A stretch of 64,000 nt of DNA from Pseudomonadota bacterium (GTDB lineage: Bacteria; Pseudomonadota; Gammaproteobacteria; Pseudomonadales; Azotimanducaceae), in assembly GCA_027624035.1 (NCBI GenBank), contig JAQBUI010000007.1, positions 1 through 64,000 of the forward strand, read 5' to 3'. Numbering within the stretch: position 1 is the stretch's first letter; each line of letters starts with the position of its first letter. Both the position numbers and the translations under genes were made by a program. This document shows, piece by piece, positions 56,008 to 64,000 of the stretch. Under the pieces are notes generated by a model. That model saw nothing but the letters and a program-made list of their open reading frames with translations. It was not told the origin of the DNA and did no database searches.

Positions 56008-57077
56008 CGCGCCTTCATCTGCATCATATTCAGGACGAAGGCGATCGCCAGAAAGACCCCATGCAACCACCACAGTCCTATCGCCTGGGGCAGGTTGCCC
56101 TGTTGCAGCGATGTCTTGGCAGCAGACAGCGAACCCAGATACAGGAAACAGAGCAGCATGCCTGGTATGAGTCTCGTAAACCTGCCCTGTCTGGGATTGG
56201 TTCGGGACAGTGGCAGAGCCAGCAATGCAATCACCGGAATCATCAGCACCATCGAGACCCGCCACTGCAACTCACCGACCAGTTCCGGGTCATCCGAGTT
56301 CAGCAACTCCAGAGTGGAAACGGCGGTAGTGCGCACCTCACGATAACGGGCGGTTTCCCTGGCAATCATCTGGCCATATTCACCGAATTCGATGATCTGA
56401 TAACTTTGCTCACCGGGCATGCCGCTGTAACGGATGCCATTATTCAGCACCAGAAAGCGATTGCCCAGCCCGTCTGGTCGCGTATCACCGGACTCTGCCA
56501 CCACCATGTCGACATCCTTCGGACCCGCAGTCGTCGCAAGATTGGATTCACTCATAAATACGTGGCGAAGGGTGCCATCATCACCGATCTGTTCGGTGTA
56601 GGTCACGCGGCGTCCAGACCGAATCATCTGAAAACGCCCGGGCGCCAGTGTGTCAAACTCGGTACTCTGTTGCTGTCCGTCAAGCAGCAGCTCAACCTGG
56701 CGCTCGCCAGTCGGGGCCAGCCACAAGGAAACCGTCAGCGTAGCCACCATGACGATCGTTGACAGACCCAGCGATATACTAATGAGACGCGACGGGCCGA
56801 TCCCGCAGCTTTCGAGTATCACCATTTCGCTGTCCGCGTACATGCGGCCATAGGCCAGCATCAATCCAAGAAAAAAGCTGACGGGAATGATGGGCTCCAG
56901 AAAGGTCGGCAACCGGAAAGCCATAATCATGAACAAGACGTCTTTCGACAGGACACCTGAAGCGGCCTGGTTCAGGTAGGCGCCAAATCGCCAGCCCATG
57001 GAGATGACCAGCACCACTGCAGCGACAGATACCATCGCGGCAAGCACTTCACGGGCAAAATACCTGCTCAGGATCAT
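56004..57077 (-). CDS. lptF: LPS export ABC transporter permease LptF
   Basis: A 357 aa partner of LptG with the same layout: MILSRYFAREVLAAMVSVAAVVLVISMGWRF at the start, SEMVILESCGIGPSRLISISLGL coupling region, a periplasmic beta domain, and WRVSMVLMIPVIALLALPLSRTNPRQGRFTRLIPGMLLCFLYL at the C-terminus. It lies 68 bp after yhdP on the same strand. In many gammaproteobacteria lptFG are next to pepA instead. Confidence 0.97.
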   Translation of the reverse strand: MILSRYFAREVLAAMVSVAAVVLVISMGWRFGAYLNQAASGVLSKDVLFMIMAFRLPTFLEPIIPVSFFLGLMLAYGRMYADSEMVILESCGIGPSRLISISLGLSTIVMVATLTVSLWLAPTGERQVELLLDGQQQSTEFDTLAPGRFQMIRSGRRVTYTEQIGDDGTLRHVFMSESNLATTAGPKDVDMVVAESGDTRPDGLGNRFLVLNNGIRYSGMPGEQSYQIIEFGEYGQMIARETARYREVRTTAVSTLELLNSDDPELVGELQWRVSMVLMIPVIALLALPLSRTNPRQGRFTRLIPGMLLCFLYLGSLSAAKTSLQQGNLPQAIGLWWLHGVFLAIAFVLNMMQMKAR

Positions 57078-57145
57078 CGGCTCAGACTGCGACTAGCTCG
57101 TGCCGCATGTTACGGCCCACAATCCGGGAGCGCAAATTGACGTCA

Positions 57146-60100
57146 CTATTCTTCGGGCCCGGCGGCGGGAGGCGTTTGCTCGTCCGCCAGCGCATTCGGC
57201 GCCATGTCTGCGTCCGAATTGGCCCGGGGCCGCTCTGCCTGTGGTGACTCAGGCATCACATGCGGCGTCTGTTCCGCCTCATCCACGGTCGACTCGTCAG
57301 GAGGCGATTCACGAACCGAATCATTAAAGATCGACACAAATTCGATCTTCGGTTCCTCGACCGTCCCCGTGACCCGGTACTTGGTGCTGGTCATCTGGTC
57401 AATCTGCGACCCGAAGACCTTCTGGGCGATCATTACACCAGCGCCCACCAGCGGACCGGTCGCAATGGCGCTGTATGCCGCATACCAGGGCAGGTTCTGA
57501 GTCACCGGAAGTGTGACGATCATGTCGTTATCGAGCGTCTCCTGAATGAGATCCACGGTACCTCCCACCTTGAACGTTCCCGACGACCCTTCGATGACGA
57601 TCTGCTCCTGGACACTGACAGTTCCTCCATCGAACGCCACCACGCCCCGCATGTCATTGAAGCTCCAGCCTTTCTGCACCACGTCGCTGAAATCGAACCG
57701 AAATCGTCGGGCGATTTGTGCGAAGTCAAAGATGCCCAACAGTTTGAGCGCGCTGGCCGACTCGGCCTGAACGAAGCGCCCCTTGCCGGTTTCAATCCTG
57801 AGTTCGCCGGAAACCACCCCGATGTCGACCGCGGCCGGCGAACCCGGCCATCTGAAATCAACCTCCATCAGGAAGTCCTCACCGACGATGCTGGAGGCAT
57901 ACCCCCATTGTTTCAGGGCAAGTGCCAGGTCGGGAATCGCCACCTTGCCTCGAAACCTGGACCGGGGTGCATCGGTCAGATACCAATCCACCCGAGCATC
58001 AGGCTCGATGACCAGACCTCGCGTGCGAGCATTGATATTCTCGAGGATGGCCCCTTCCCGGGTCGGCACAAGATCAAATGCCCAGGTGCCATACTGCTCT
58101 TCGCCGAAGGACAGCTCATCTGTTGAAAAACCCACCGGGCCGAGGTCTCGCGGATCAAAGTCGGCCATGAAGTCCGCACCAGACGCCTCGCCAGCTTCAG
58201 GCCCGGCGGGAAAACGAATGTACTCAAGGGAAATGTCCAGAGGGGCTCGGTCTTCGTCCGAGACTTCAATCTGCCCGGCAATGAGATCGTTCTTCAGATC
58301 GACGATCCACGAAGATTCGCCACGGGTGATGACGGTACGGGCATCAGTGAGCGCCAGGGAATACAAGTCAAGCAGGCCAATATCGAGGGATATGGCATCG
58401 ACCCGACGGGCGAATTCTGTTTCGAGAGGAGCCTCGGAGATCTGGTCCATCTCGGCAAGGAATTGCTCCCATGCGGCATAGTCGACGTGCTCCAGAGCAC
58501 CAGTGACCCGCACCGAATCATAGTTCCAGCCGTCCGGAGCCGGGCCACTGCCAACGTGCAGGAAGCCGCCCTGGACGATCTCGTCCTGCACTTCCAGAGA
58601 GCCCTGCAGATCACCCATTCGAAGATCGATTCGGTGGCCCGGCTCAAGAAACTCCTGTCGATAGTACAGTAAACGCTGCTCATCAGCCGTCTTGCCAAAC
58701 GACCCAGGAAACCCGAGCGCGACGCCCAGCAGGTCAGACGTGGCCTGAACGTAGCTCCTGGCTCCCGCGATGCCAAACGGTATGTGAACCGATGCCTTGT
58801 ACTCGCCAAGGCCGCTCACCCGGGCCAGCAAATGCTGGTTCGACCATACGTAGAGGTCTGAGGCGGCAACCGCTCCGGCCATGTTCACCACGATCTGGCC
58901 GGTGTCCCCCTGAACGTCACTACCAATAAAGCCAGTGAATGGCTCACCAAACAGGGTGCCACTCAGCCCTTCTGCGGTCAGGCCGGTGTCGGTCTCATAG
59001 CGGATGCTGCCGTCAAGACCGGCAGCATGCAGATCGTAGTCATTGAACGACAGCTCGTTCCCGGCAAGGGTTACCGTCACGTCGCTCTGATTCCTGACCG
59101 TAGACGCCCGCCCCAGCGGCACGGTCAGTTCAAGCCCGGCTGAGACCTCACCCGAACCCACCCAGTATTCGGCTGCGTTGGAGATCTGCGCGGCAATGGG
59201 CGTGTCCTTAAGGACTCTGATACCGTCAGCGAGTGGCCCGCGGGCCCGGGAGGTGATGTAAAGCGCCTCGGCGGGCCCATCATCAGGCGTGGGGACCCAC
59301 ACAGTCACATCACTGAGCGCGGTATCAAACATCCTGCCGGTGGCGCCCTCACTCTCTGCGCCCCGATAATCCACATCCACCCGTGCCGAGACCTGTTCAA
59401 CGGACGGCCAGTCTGGATGATACGCAAGGGTCACATCAGACACCTTGAAGTAGGTATCGAAGGTCTTTTCGGTCTTCGGCGCGGTCTTGGCCAGCGAACC
59501 ATGGAACAACAGCCCTGTTTCCTCCGTCCGGCCACGTAGCAGCGAGTCATTCAGCCACTGCCGAAGATCCGTTGGCAGCGTATTCGGCAAAAAGCGCCTG
59601 GCCTCCAGCAGCGAACCGTTCTGAACGCCAACCACAAGTCCCCAGTTACGACCAGCCTTGTCTGGCGTCATATTGACAACGAACTTTCCTGCACCAGTCA
59701 GTTCATCCTTGACCAGTTCGATCAGCGAACTGCTGATCTGCAGCAGATCGTCCTGGCGCCTGAAGTTGATTCGTCCTCTGGCAGAATCAAAGGGCCAGGG
59801 CTGACTGAACATCGGTTCAAACTGCATCACGAACTGCTCGTTGGTGACATCAATGAAGCCGTTTTCGGTGCCCATGGACAGCAGCCCGCTGAGTCGATCG
59901 ATTGCCGGCAGCCCTCGGAATGCGTTGATCTCTACATTGACCATCTTGCCGACAGCGTGAACCTGCGGTTTGGCACCACTCAAGTCTGCGCTGATCAGCA
60001 GTGGTTCCAGCCATCCATCAGGCCTGATCGCACGGATGGCTTCAGACAGATCAGGCACACCCCACTCGTCGGCACTATGGAGAACGGAGGCCACCCCCCC

Positions 60101-61129
60101 GAGGGGTACAGTGGGCACTTCGACGGCAACCTTCAGGGTGCTGTCAGTTCTCGACACGGCAACATCAACATCTTCCAGCATCAACATCGCCTCTCCGGAG
60201 TGGACCTCAACCTGCCCGGCTCGCAGATACCCGCCTGCTCTGTCTCCGGCGAATGAGACCTCGGTGACAAGCTGATGGGAATAGCGCCTGGTACGACCGG
60301 CGAGCCCGATTTTCCCCGACCCACTGAATCCATCGGCACTGACCTCAAGCCAGAGCATCAGTTCGGCGGCAGCAGATGAAAGTGGCGAAAGCGGTGCTGG
60401 CATGGCGATGAAGTCCAACAAATCAACCGGTGACACGCCCACAAAACAGCTGCAGTGAAAATCGGATGCCCTGAAGTCGCCACGATAGTCACCAACGGCG
60501 GAAATCTCCGTTCGCTGCCCGTCGCGAACCCGAGATGCCGTCAAGGTAAGATCAAAGGTCTTGTCACGCCCCCCGGCAATCACCTGAAGGGGTCTGTCCG
60601 GCAGACTCGATAGCTGATAGTGAGCCCGCTGGCTGACCACATCAATCGCCATCCCCGAGATGCTCACGGCGTCGAGCCAGGGCAATGAATCCAACAGGCC
60701 GTCCAGACTCAATGGCTTTCCTGATGGGACCAGGCCCTGAATCTGCCAGGTACCGTCTGGGGCCTCCGTCAGGGAAAATGAGATACCGTTCACGGTCAGA
60801 CCGATGATCACCAGGTTGCGCTCCCAGAGGCTCTGCAAGGTGCCGACAACGAACGTCCCGTGATCCAGCCGGATTGCGTCAACCCCGCCACTTCCGATGA
60901 CGAGACCAGTGGCGGTAATGTGTGGGTCCAGTCTGTGCCACTGGCCGGAGAGGGCGTCCGCCCGAATCGACAGCGACATGCGTTGCCCAACCGCACGCAG
61001 CAGTGGTTCCCTGAACTCATCAAGATTGGCCAGAACCATTCGACCAACGCTGATGTAGAGCGCCGCCACAATCAGCAGAATCAACACGCAAAGCTGACTG
61101 CCACGAACGATTTGCCTGAACCAGTGCAT
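57146..61129 (-). CDS. yhdP: AsmA-like envelope phospholipid transport protein YhdP
   Basis: A 1327 aa protein with one N-terminal membrane anchor (LCVLILLIVAALYISVGRMVL), a long beta-rich periplasmic region (DUF3971 / AsmA-like) and a C-terminal part with GGTVSVQEQIVIEGSSGTFKVGGTVDLIQETLDNDMIVTLPVTQNLPWYAAYSAIATGPLVGAGVMIAQKVFG. YhdP, TamB and YdbH together move phospholipid to the outer membrane in E. coli. The tail beyond ~1260 is acidic and Pro/Glu/Ala-rich. I used the ATG at 61129; a TTG at 61132 directly after the rng stop is possible. Confidence 0.93.
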   Translation of the reverse strand: MHWFRQIVRGSQLCVLILLIVAALYISVGRMVLANLDEFREPLLRAVGQRMSLSIRADALSGQWHRLDPHITATGLVIGSGGVDAIRLDHGTFVVGTLQSLWERNLVIIGLTVNGISFSLTEAPDGTWQIQGLVPSGKPLSLDGLLDSLPWLDAVSISGMAIDVVSQRAHYQLSSLPDRPLQVIAGGRDKTFDLTLTASRVRDGQRTEISAVGDYRGDFRASDFHCSCFVGVSPVDLLDFIAMPAPLSPLSSAAAELMLWLEVSADGFSGSGKIGLAGRTRRYSHQLVTEVSFAGDRAGGYLRAGQVEVHSGEAMLMLEDVDVAVSRTDSTLKVAVEVPTVPLGGVASVLHSADEWGVPDLSEAIRAIRPDGWLEPLLISADLSGAKPQVHAVGKMVNVEINAFRGLPAIDRLSGLLSMGTENGFIDVTNEQFVMQFEPMFSQPWPFDSARGRINFRRQDDLLQISSSLIELVKDELTGAGKFVVNMTPDKAGRNWGLVVGVQNGSLLEARRFLPNTLPTDLRQWLNDSLLRGRTEETGLLFHGSLAKTAPKTEKTFDTYFKVSDVTLAYHPDWPSVEQVSARVDVDYRGAESEGATGRMFDTALSDVTVWVPTPDDGPAEALYITSRARGPLADGIRVLKDTPIAAQISNAAEYWVGSGEVSAGLELTVPLGRASTVRNQSDVTVTLAGNELSFNDYDLHAAGLDGSIRYETDTGLTAEGLSGTLFGEPFTGFIGSDVQGDTGQIVVNMAGAVAASDLYVWSNQHLLARVSGLGEYKASVHIPFGIAGARSYVQATSDLLGVALGFPGSFGKTADEQRLLYYRQEFLEPGHRIDLRMGDLQGSLEVQDEIVQGGFLHVGSGPAPDGWNYDSVRVTGALEHVDYAAWEQFLAEMDQISEAPLETEFARRVDAISLDIGLLDLYSLALTDARTVITRGESSWIVDLKNDLIAGQIEVSDEDRAPLDISLEYIRFPAGPEAGEASGADFMADFDPRDLGPVGFSTDELSFGEEQYGTWAFDLVPTREGAILENINARTRGLVIEPDARVDWYLTDAPRSRFRGKVAIPDLALALKQWGYASSIVGEDFLMEVDFRWPGSPAAVDIGVVSGELRIETGKGRFVQAESASALKLLGIFDFAQIARRFRFDFSDVVQKGWSFNDMRGVVAFDGGTVSVQEQIVIEGSSGTFKVGGTVDLIQETLDNDMIVTLPVTQNLPWYAAYSAIATGPLVGAGVMIAQKVFGSQIDQMTSTKYRVTGTVEEPKIEFVSIFNDSVRESPPDESTVDEAEQTPHVMPESPQAERPRANSDADMAPNALADEQTPPAAGPEE

Positions 61130-61132
61130 CAA

Positions 61133-62602
61133 TCAGTCGTGAATCATAGCGACGACGTCGAACTGTTCCTGACTGTAGCTCGGCTCAACCTGTAATCTGA
61201 TCTCCGCTCCCATCGTGTCTGAAAGTTCGGCCACACAGGGGGCTTCCTCGTCCAGAAGGCGATCTATGACCCCCTGGGATGCCATGATGAGGCAGTGGCC
61301 TTCCTTCCATCGAAGTGCCCTGCGCTGTATCTCCTTGAATATCTCGAGACATACGGACTCTGCGGTCTTGACGTAGCCGCGGCCATTGCAATATTCACAC
61401 GGCTCGCACACCATCCGTAGAAGGCTCTCATGGGTCCGCTTGCGGGTCATCTCAACCAGGCCCAACTCCGAGATTCGAGTGACTTTCCACTTCACGCGAT
61501 CTGACTGCTGACCCTTTTCGAGTGACCTCAGTACCTGACGCTTGTGCTCTTCATCCACCATGTCGATGAAGTCAATGATGACAATGCCCCCAATGCTCCG
61601 AAGCCTGAGCTGACGTGGAATGACGGCGGCAGCCTCGAGATTGGTCCTGTAGATCGTCTCCTCCAGGTCCCGGCGACCAACAAACGCACCGGTGTTCACA
61701 TCCACGGTCGTCATTGCCTCTGTCTGATCGATGATCAGATAGCCCCCGGACCGCAAGTCAACCCGGCGGTCCAGGGCCGCGTCGATCTGATCCTCCAGGT
61801 TGTGTTCGTCAAACAGCGGCGTCTCGTTTGCCGCCAGTTCCAACCGCGGAGCACAGTCGGGGATGAAGTCATCAATGAACTGATGCAGGGTCTTGAAGGT
61901 GGCGTGCCTGTCCACCCGGATGCGGCGGGTTTCACCATTGATGATGTCCCGCATGATTCGCAACGGCAGCGGCAGATCCTCATACAGCATCGAAGGTGCC
62001 TGGACCTGACCTGACTCAGCCAGGACCCTCGCCCATCGACCCCGCAGGGCCGCTGCATCACGTCCGATCCCTTCCGGGTCCACATCCTCGGCAGCCGTGC
62101 GCACGATAAACCCGTCTCCTGATTCCTCGGACTGAATGGCCAGCAGAATGTCCTTCAGACGTTCGCGCTCAGGGTCGCTCTCGATGCGCTGGGAGATCCC
62201 TATATGGTGGGTATTTGGCAAGTACACGAGATAACGGGACGCCAGAGACAGATTGGTCGTAATGCGCGCCCCCTTGGTACCAATCGGTTCCTTGGTGACC
62301 TGAACCAGTAGTTCCTGACCATCATGCAGCACTTCGGCGATCGTCGGAGTGGCATCATCCGGGCTTCGGCTGTGACTGTCCACAAGGTCGCTGATATGGA
62401 TAAATGCAGTGCGCTCCTGTCCAATGTCCACAAAGGCACTCTGCATCCCCGGCAGAATCCGGATCACCCGGCCCTTGTAGATATTACCCACCGTCCCGGG
62501 CGTGTGGCTGCGTTCAATGAAGATTTCCTGCAGCAGACCCTGTTCGACGACGGCAACACGGCTTTCGTGCTGGGTAACATTGATGATAATTTCTTCACTC
62601 AT
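61133..62602 (-). CDS. rng: ribonuclease G
   Basis: A 489 aa endoribonuclease of the RNase E/G family that matures the 5' end of 16S rRNA. An S1 domain lies near the N-terminus (TVGNIYKGRVIRILPGMQSAFVDIGQERTAFIHISDL). The catalytic metal aspartates are in MTTVDVNTGAFVG and GGIVIIDFIDMVDEEHK, and the zinc-link cysteines in CEPCEYCNGRGYVKT. Full length. yhdP begins immediately after its stop. Confidence 0.98.
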   Translation of the reverse strand: MSEEIIINVTQHESRVAVVEQGLLQEIFIERSHTPGTVGNIYKGRVIRILPGMQSAFVDIGQERTAFIHISDLVDSHSRSPDDATPTIAEVLHDGQELLVQVTKEPIGTKGARITTNLSLASRYLVYLPNTHHIGISQRIESDPERERLKDILLAIQSEESGDGFIVRTAAEDVDPEGIGRDAAALRGRWARVLAESGQVQAPSMLYEDLPLPLRIMRDIINGETRRIRVDRHATFKTLHQFIDDFIPDCAPRLELAANETPLFDEHNLEDQIDAALDRRVDLRSGGYLIIDQTEAMTTVDVNTGAFVGRRDLEETIYRTNLEAAAVIPRQLRLRSIGGIVIIDFIDMVDEEHKRQVLRSLEKGQQSDRVKWKVTRISELGLVEMTRKRTHESLLRMVCEPCEYCNGRGYVKTAESVCLEIFKEIQRRALRWKEGHCLIMASQGVIDRLLDEEAPCVAELSDTMGAEIRLQVEPSYSQEQFDVVAMIHD

Positions 62603-62700
62603 TTGGCTGCTTCCGCCTGGTTGGCCATTTCAGGATTGTCATCCCATCCTGGCCCATCACATCTTCGGTCCATAACAGGTCCATATCATAGTTGGCCGCG

Positions 62701-63309
62701 TCAAAAAGTTGGCTCGTCAGTCACGCGCTGACCGACATCGAGGCAATCGATACCGAATCCGGTGAGTGCCTGTGCCGTTTCCATCAGCGGCAGGCCCACG
62801 ACGTTGCTGTAACTGCCATCAATCCGGGACACAAAAACAGCCCCTCGACCCTGAATACCATAGCCCCCTGCCTTATCGAACGGCTCACCAGAGACACAGT
62901 ACTTTCTGATCTCCTCCTTACTTAGTGTGCGAAACTCCACTTTCGTTTCCACAGCAAAATTGGTTTGTTCGTTTCCACGGACGAGGGCGACTCCGGTCAT
63001 CACCCTGTGGACCCGACCAGACAGTGCCGCGAGCATCTCCATGGCAGCTGCCGGATCGCCGGGTTTGCCAAGGATTTTCTCGTCCAGCAGTACCACTGTA
63101 TCGGCTGCCAGCACAATCCGGTCCCGCAGGTCTGCGAGCCGGTCGGAATTTGCCTTGGCAAGCGACAGGCGTCGCACAAAGGTAACCGGCGACTCACCGG
63201 CAAGGTGAGCTTCGTTAACGGCGGGTGCACGTACCGCAAAATGAAGGCCAAGCTGCCGCAGCAACGCCGCCCTTCTCGGCGATGTCGACGCCAGTACAAG
63301 GCCGGTCAT
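62701..63309 (-). CDS. maf: Maf-family nucleoside triphosphate pyrophosphatase
   Basis: A 202 aa house-cleaning enzyme. Motifs: LVLASTSPRRAALLRQLG, ESPVTFVRRLSLAKA, LAADTVVLLDEKILGKPGD, HRVMTGVAL and DKAGGYGIQGRGAVFVSRIDGSYSNVVGLPL. This set matches the YhdE-like (dTTP/UTP) branch rather than YceF. It lies between mreD and rng as in E. coli and Pseudomonas. Confidence 0.96.
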   Translation of the reverse strand: MTGLVLASTSPRRAALLRQLGLHFAVRAPAVNEAHLAGESPVTFVRRLSLAKANSDRLADLRDRIVLAADTVVLLDEKILGKPGDPAAAMEMLAALSGRVHRVMTGVALVRGNEQTNFAVETKVEFRTLSKEEIRKYCVSGEPFDKAGGYGIQGRGAVFVSRIDGSYSNVVGLPLMETAQALTGFGIDCLDVGQRVTDEPTF

Positions 63310-63390
63310 GACTGTCGACCATAGACGACCAGATCAAACATCCTTTACCTCTCGACGTGATCTGGATAGATTGCGGGTGATGATCAGACG

Positions 63391-63900
63391 TCAGGTGACA
63401 TGAAACGTCCGACGCAGGAATCGCAACAGCAGGAACACCCATGGCCATACAAGGGCGCTCATCAACGAAGGCAGCAAATACCACAGCGTCCAGTCCGCCA
63501 CCCCCGCAATGTTCTCTATCCAGAAGTTAATAAGCTGATTCAGTCCAACGATCGCGAACACCACCAGGCTCTGCTGCCAGATAGCGAACATTCGCAACCG
63601 CTGATAAAGAGAATAGGTCACATAGGCCATGAGGATGTAGGCAATAGCGTGCTGCCCCAGCAGACTGCCCATCAGAACATCCATCATCAAACCGACCATC
63701 CAGGCCGCCACGATTCCAATTCGTTGTGGCAGCGCGATGATCCAGTAAATGAGTACGAGCGGAACCCATTCGGGACGCAGATAACCCAGTTCATCAGGGA
63801 CAAATTCAGGAAGGCTGACGATCGCCAGGACCATGGACACAAAAATGGTCCCAAACAGGATCCACGACCCACCTGCTTTTGTGTCAGCCACCGCTTCCAT
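63391..63900 (-). CDS. mreD: rod shape-determining protein MreD
   Basis: A 169 aa membrane protein with five or six helices, part of the elongasome with MreB, MreC, RodA and PBP2. Seen are RPEWVPLVLIYWIIALPQRIGIVAAWMVGLMMDVLMGSLLGQHAIAYILMAYVTYSLYQRLRMF, with the GLxxDxxxGSLLGxHA pattern of MreD. The ATG at 63900 has GAGAGGG upstream and overlaps the mreC end by 17 bp. Confidence 0.95.
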   Translation of the reverse strand: MEAVADTKAGGSWILFGTIFVSMVLAIVSLPEFVPDELGYLRPEWVPLVLIYWIIALPQRIGIVAAWMVGLMMDVLMGSLLGQHAIAYILMAYVTYSLYQRLRMFAIWQQSLVVFAIVGLNQLINFWIENIAGVADWTLWYLLPSLMSALVWPWVFLLLRFLRRTFHVT

Positions 63901-64000
63901 CCGAGCCCTCTCCCCGTCGGCCAGCAAGCCGTCTTTCTTCGGTAAAAACCAGCAAAACATGCCGGCTTCGATCAAGCAGTGCACTGGGCATCGCTTCCAC
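63884..64000 (-). CDS. mreC: C-terminal end of rod shape-determining protein MreC (cut by window edge)
   Basis: The last 38 codons of an open frame that enters from beyond 64000 and stops at a TGA inside mreD. It includes LLDRSRHVLLVF, which matches the conserved MreC C-terminal end (LDRSRxVLLVW/L), followed by a charged Arg/Glu/Gly tail. Its place directly before mreD supports the call. Confidence 0.75.
   Translation of the reverse strand: MEAMPSALLDRSRHVLLVFTEERRLAGRRGEGSDGSGG

Overview
This window is a 64 kb stretch of chromosome from a free-living, aerobic, Gram-negative gammaproteobacterium. The evidence is a complete cytochrome bc1 operon, LPS export genes (lptA, lptB, lptC, lptF, lptG), Mla phospholipid transport, LpxC, the DNPR motif in MurE (meso-diaminopimelate peptidoglycan), type IV pili, and a nitrogen-PTS/RpoN cluster. 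Gene order closely follows the block that in Pseudomonas runs from argJ/secA through the dcw cluster, rnpB, rplM-rpsI-petABC-sspAB, hisDG-murA-mla, lptCAB-rpoN-ptsN and rng-maf-mreDC. The species cannot be named from this sequence alone.

Layout. 1-2380: end of an integrated element (AlpA-like regulator, a hypothetical protein, a P4-type tyrosine integrase) abutting the 3' end of tRNA-Thr(CGU). 2500-8619: type IV pilus locus (two pilin genes, then divergent pilB-pilC-pilD) followed by coaE-yacG. 8697-10460: a lone sulfatase. 10521-16158: argJ, secA, an M23 peptidase and dciA. 16155-29169: the division and cell wall cluster from mraZ to lpxC, all on the minus strand but without murF, mraY, murG and ddl. 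29711-30061: RNase P RNA. 30313-34610: rsmI, lpoA, yraN, dolP, sspB. 34635-43679: sspA, petABC, rpsI, rplM, zapE, hisD, hisG, murA. 43681-47520: ibaG and mlaBCDEF. 47667-54919: CaCA exchanger, lptC-lptA-lptB-rpoN-hpf-ptsN-rapZ-ptsO-darP. 54925-64000: lptG, lptF, yhdP, rng, maf, mreD and the end of mreC.

How the parts fit. Most genes build or maintain the envelope: peptidoglycan precursors and septation (murA, murC-E, fts genes, lpoA, mreCD), LPS (lpxC, lpt genes), phospholipid balance (mla, yhdP) and outer membrane lipoproteins (dolP, lpoA). RpoN, encoded at 50587-52173, has a perfect -24/-12 promoter in this window in front of the main pilin gene.

Most noteworthy: (1) the dcw cluster has lost murF-mraY, murG and ddl at tight junctions, and the same kind of gene absence is seen for diaA, kdsDC and tldD/pmbA in an otherwise conserved block; (2) an undescribed ~44 bp palindromic intergenic repeat occurs five times, two copies splitting the mla operon; (3) FtsI has SSQ in place of the SxN motif; (4) the lpoA signal region carries a 12 bp minisatellite; (5) the integrase-tRNA interval and the pilin promoter region hold well-formed regulatory repeats. 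No CRISPR array, defence system or secondary-metabolite cluster was seen.
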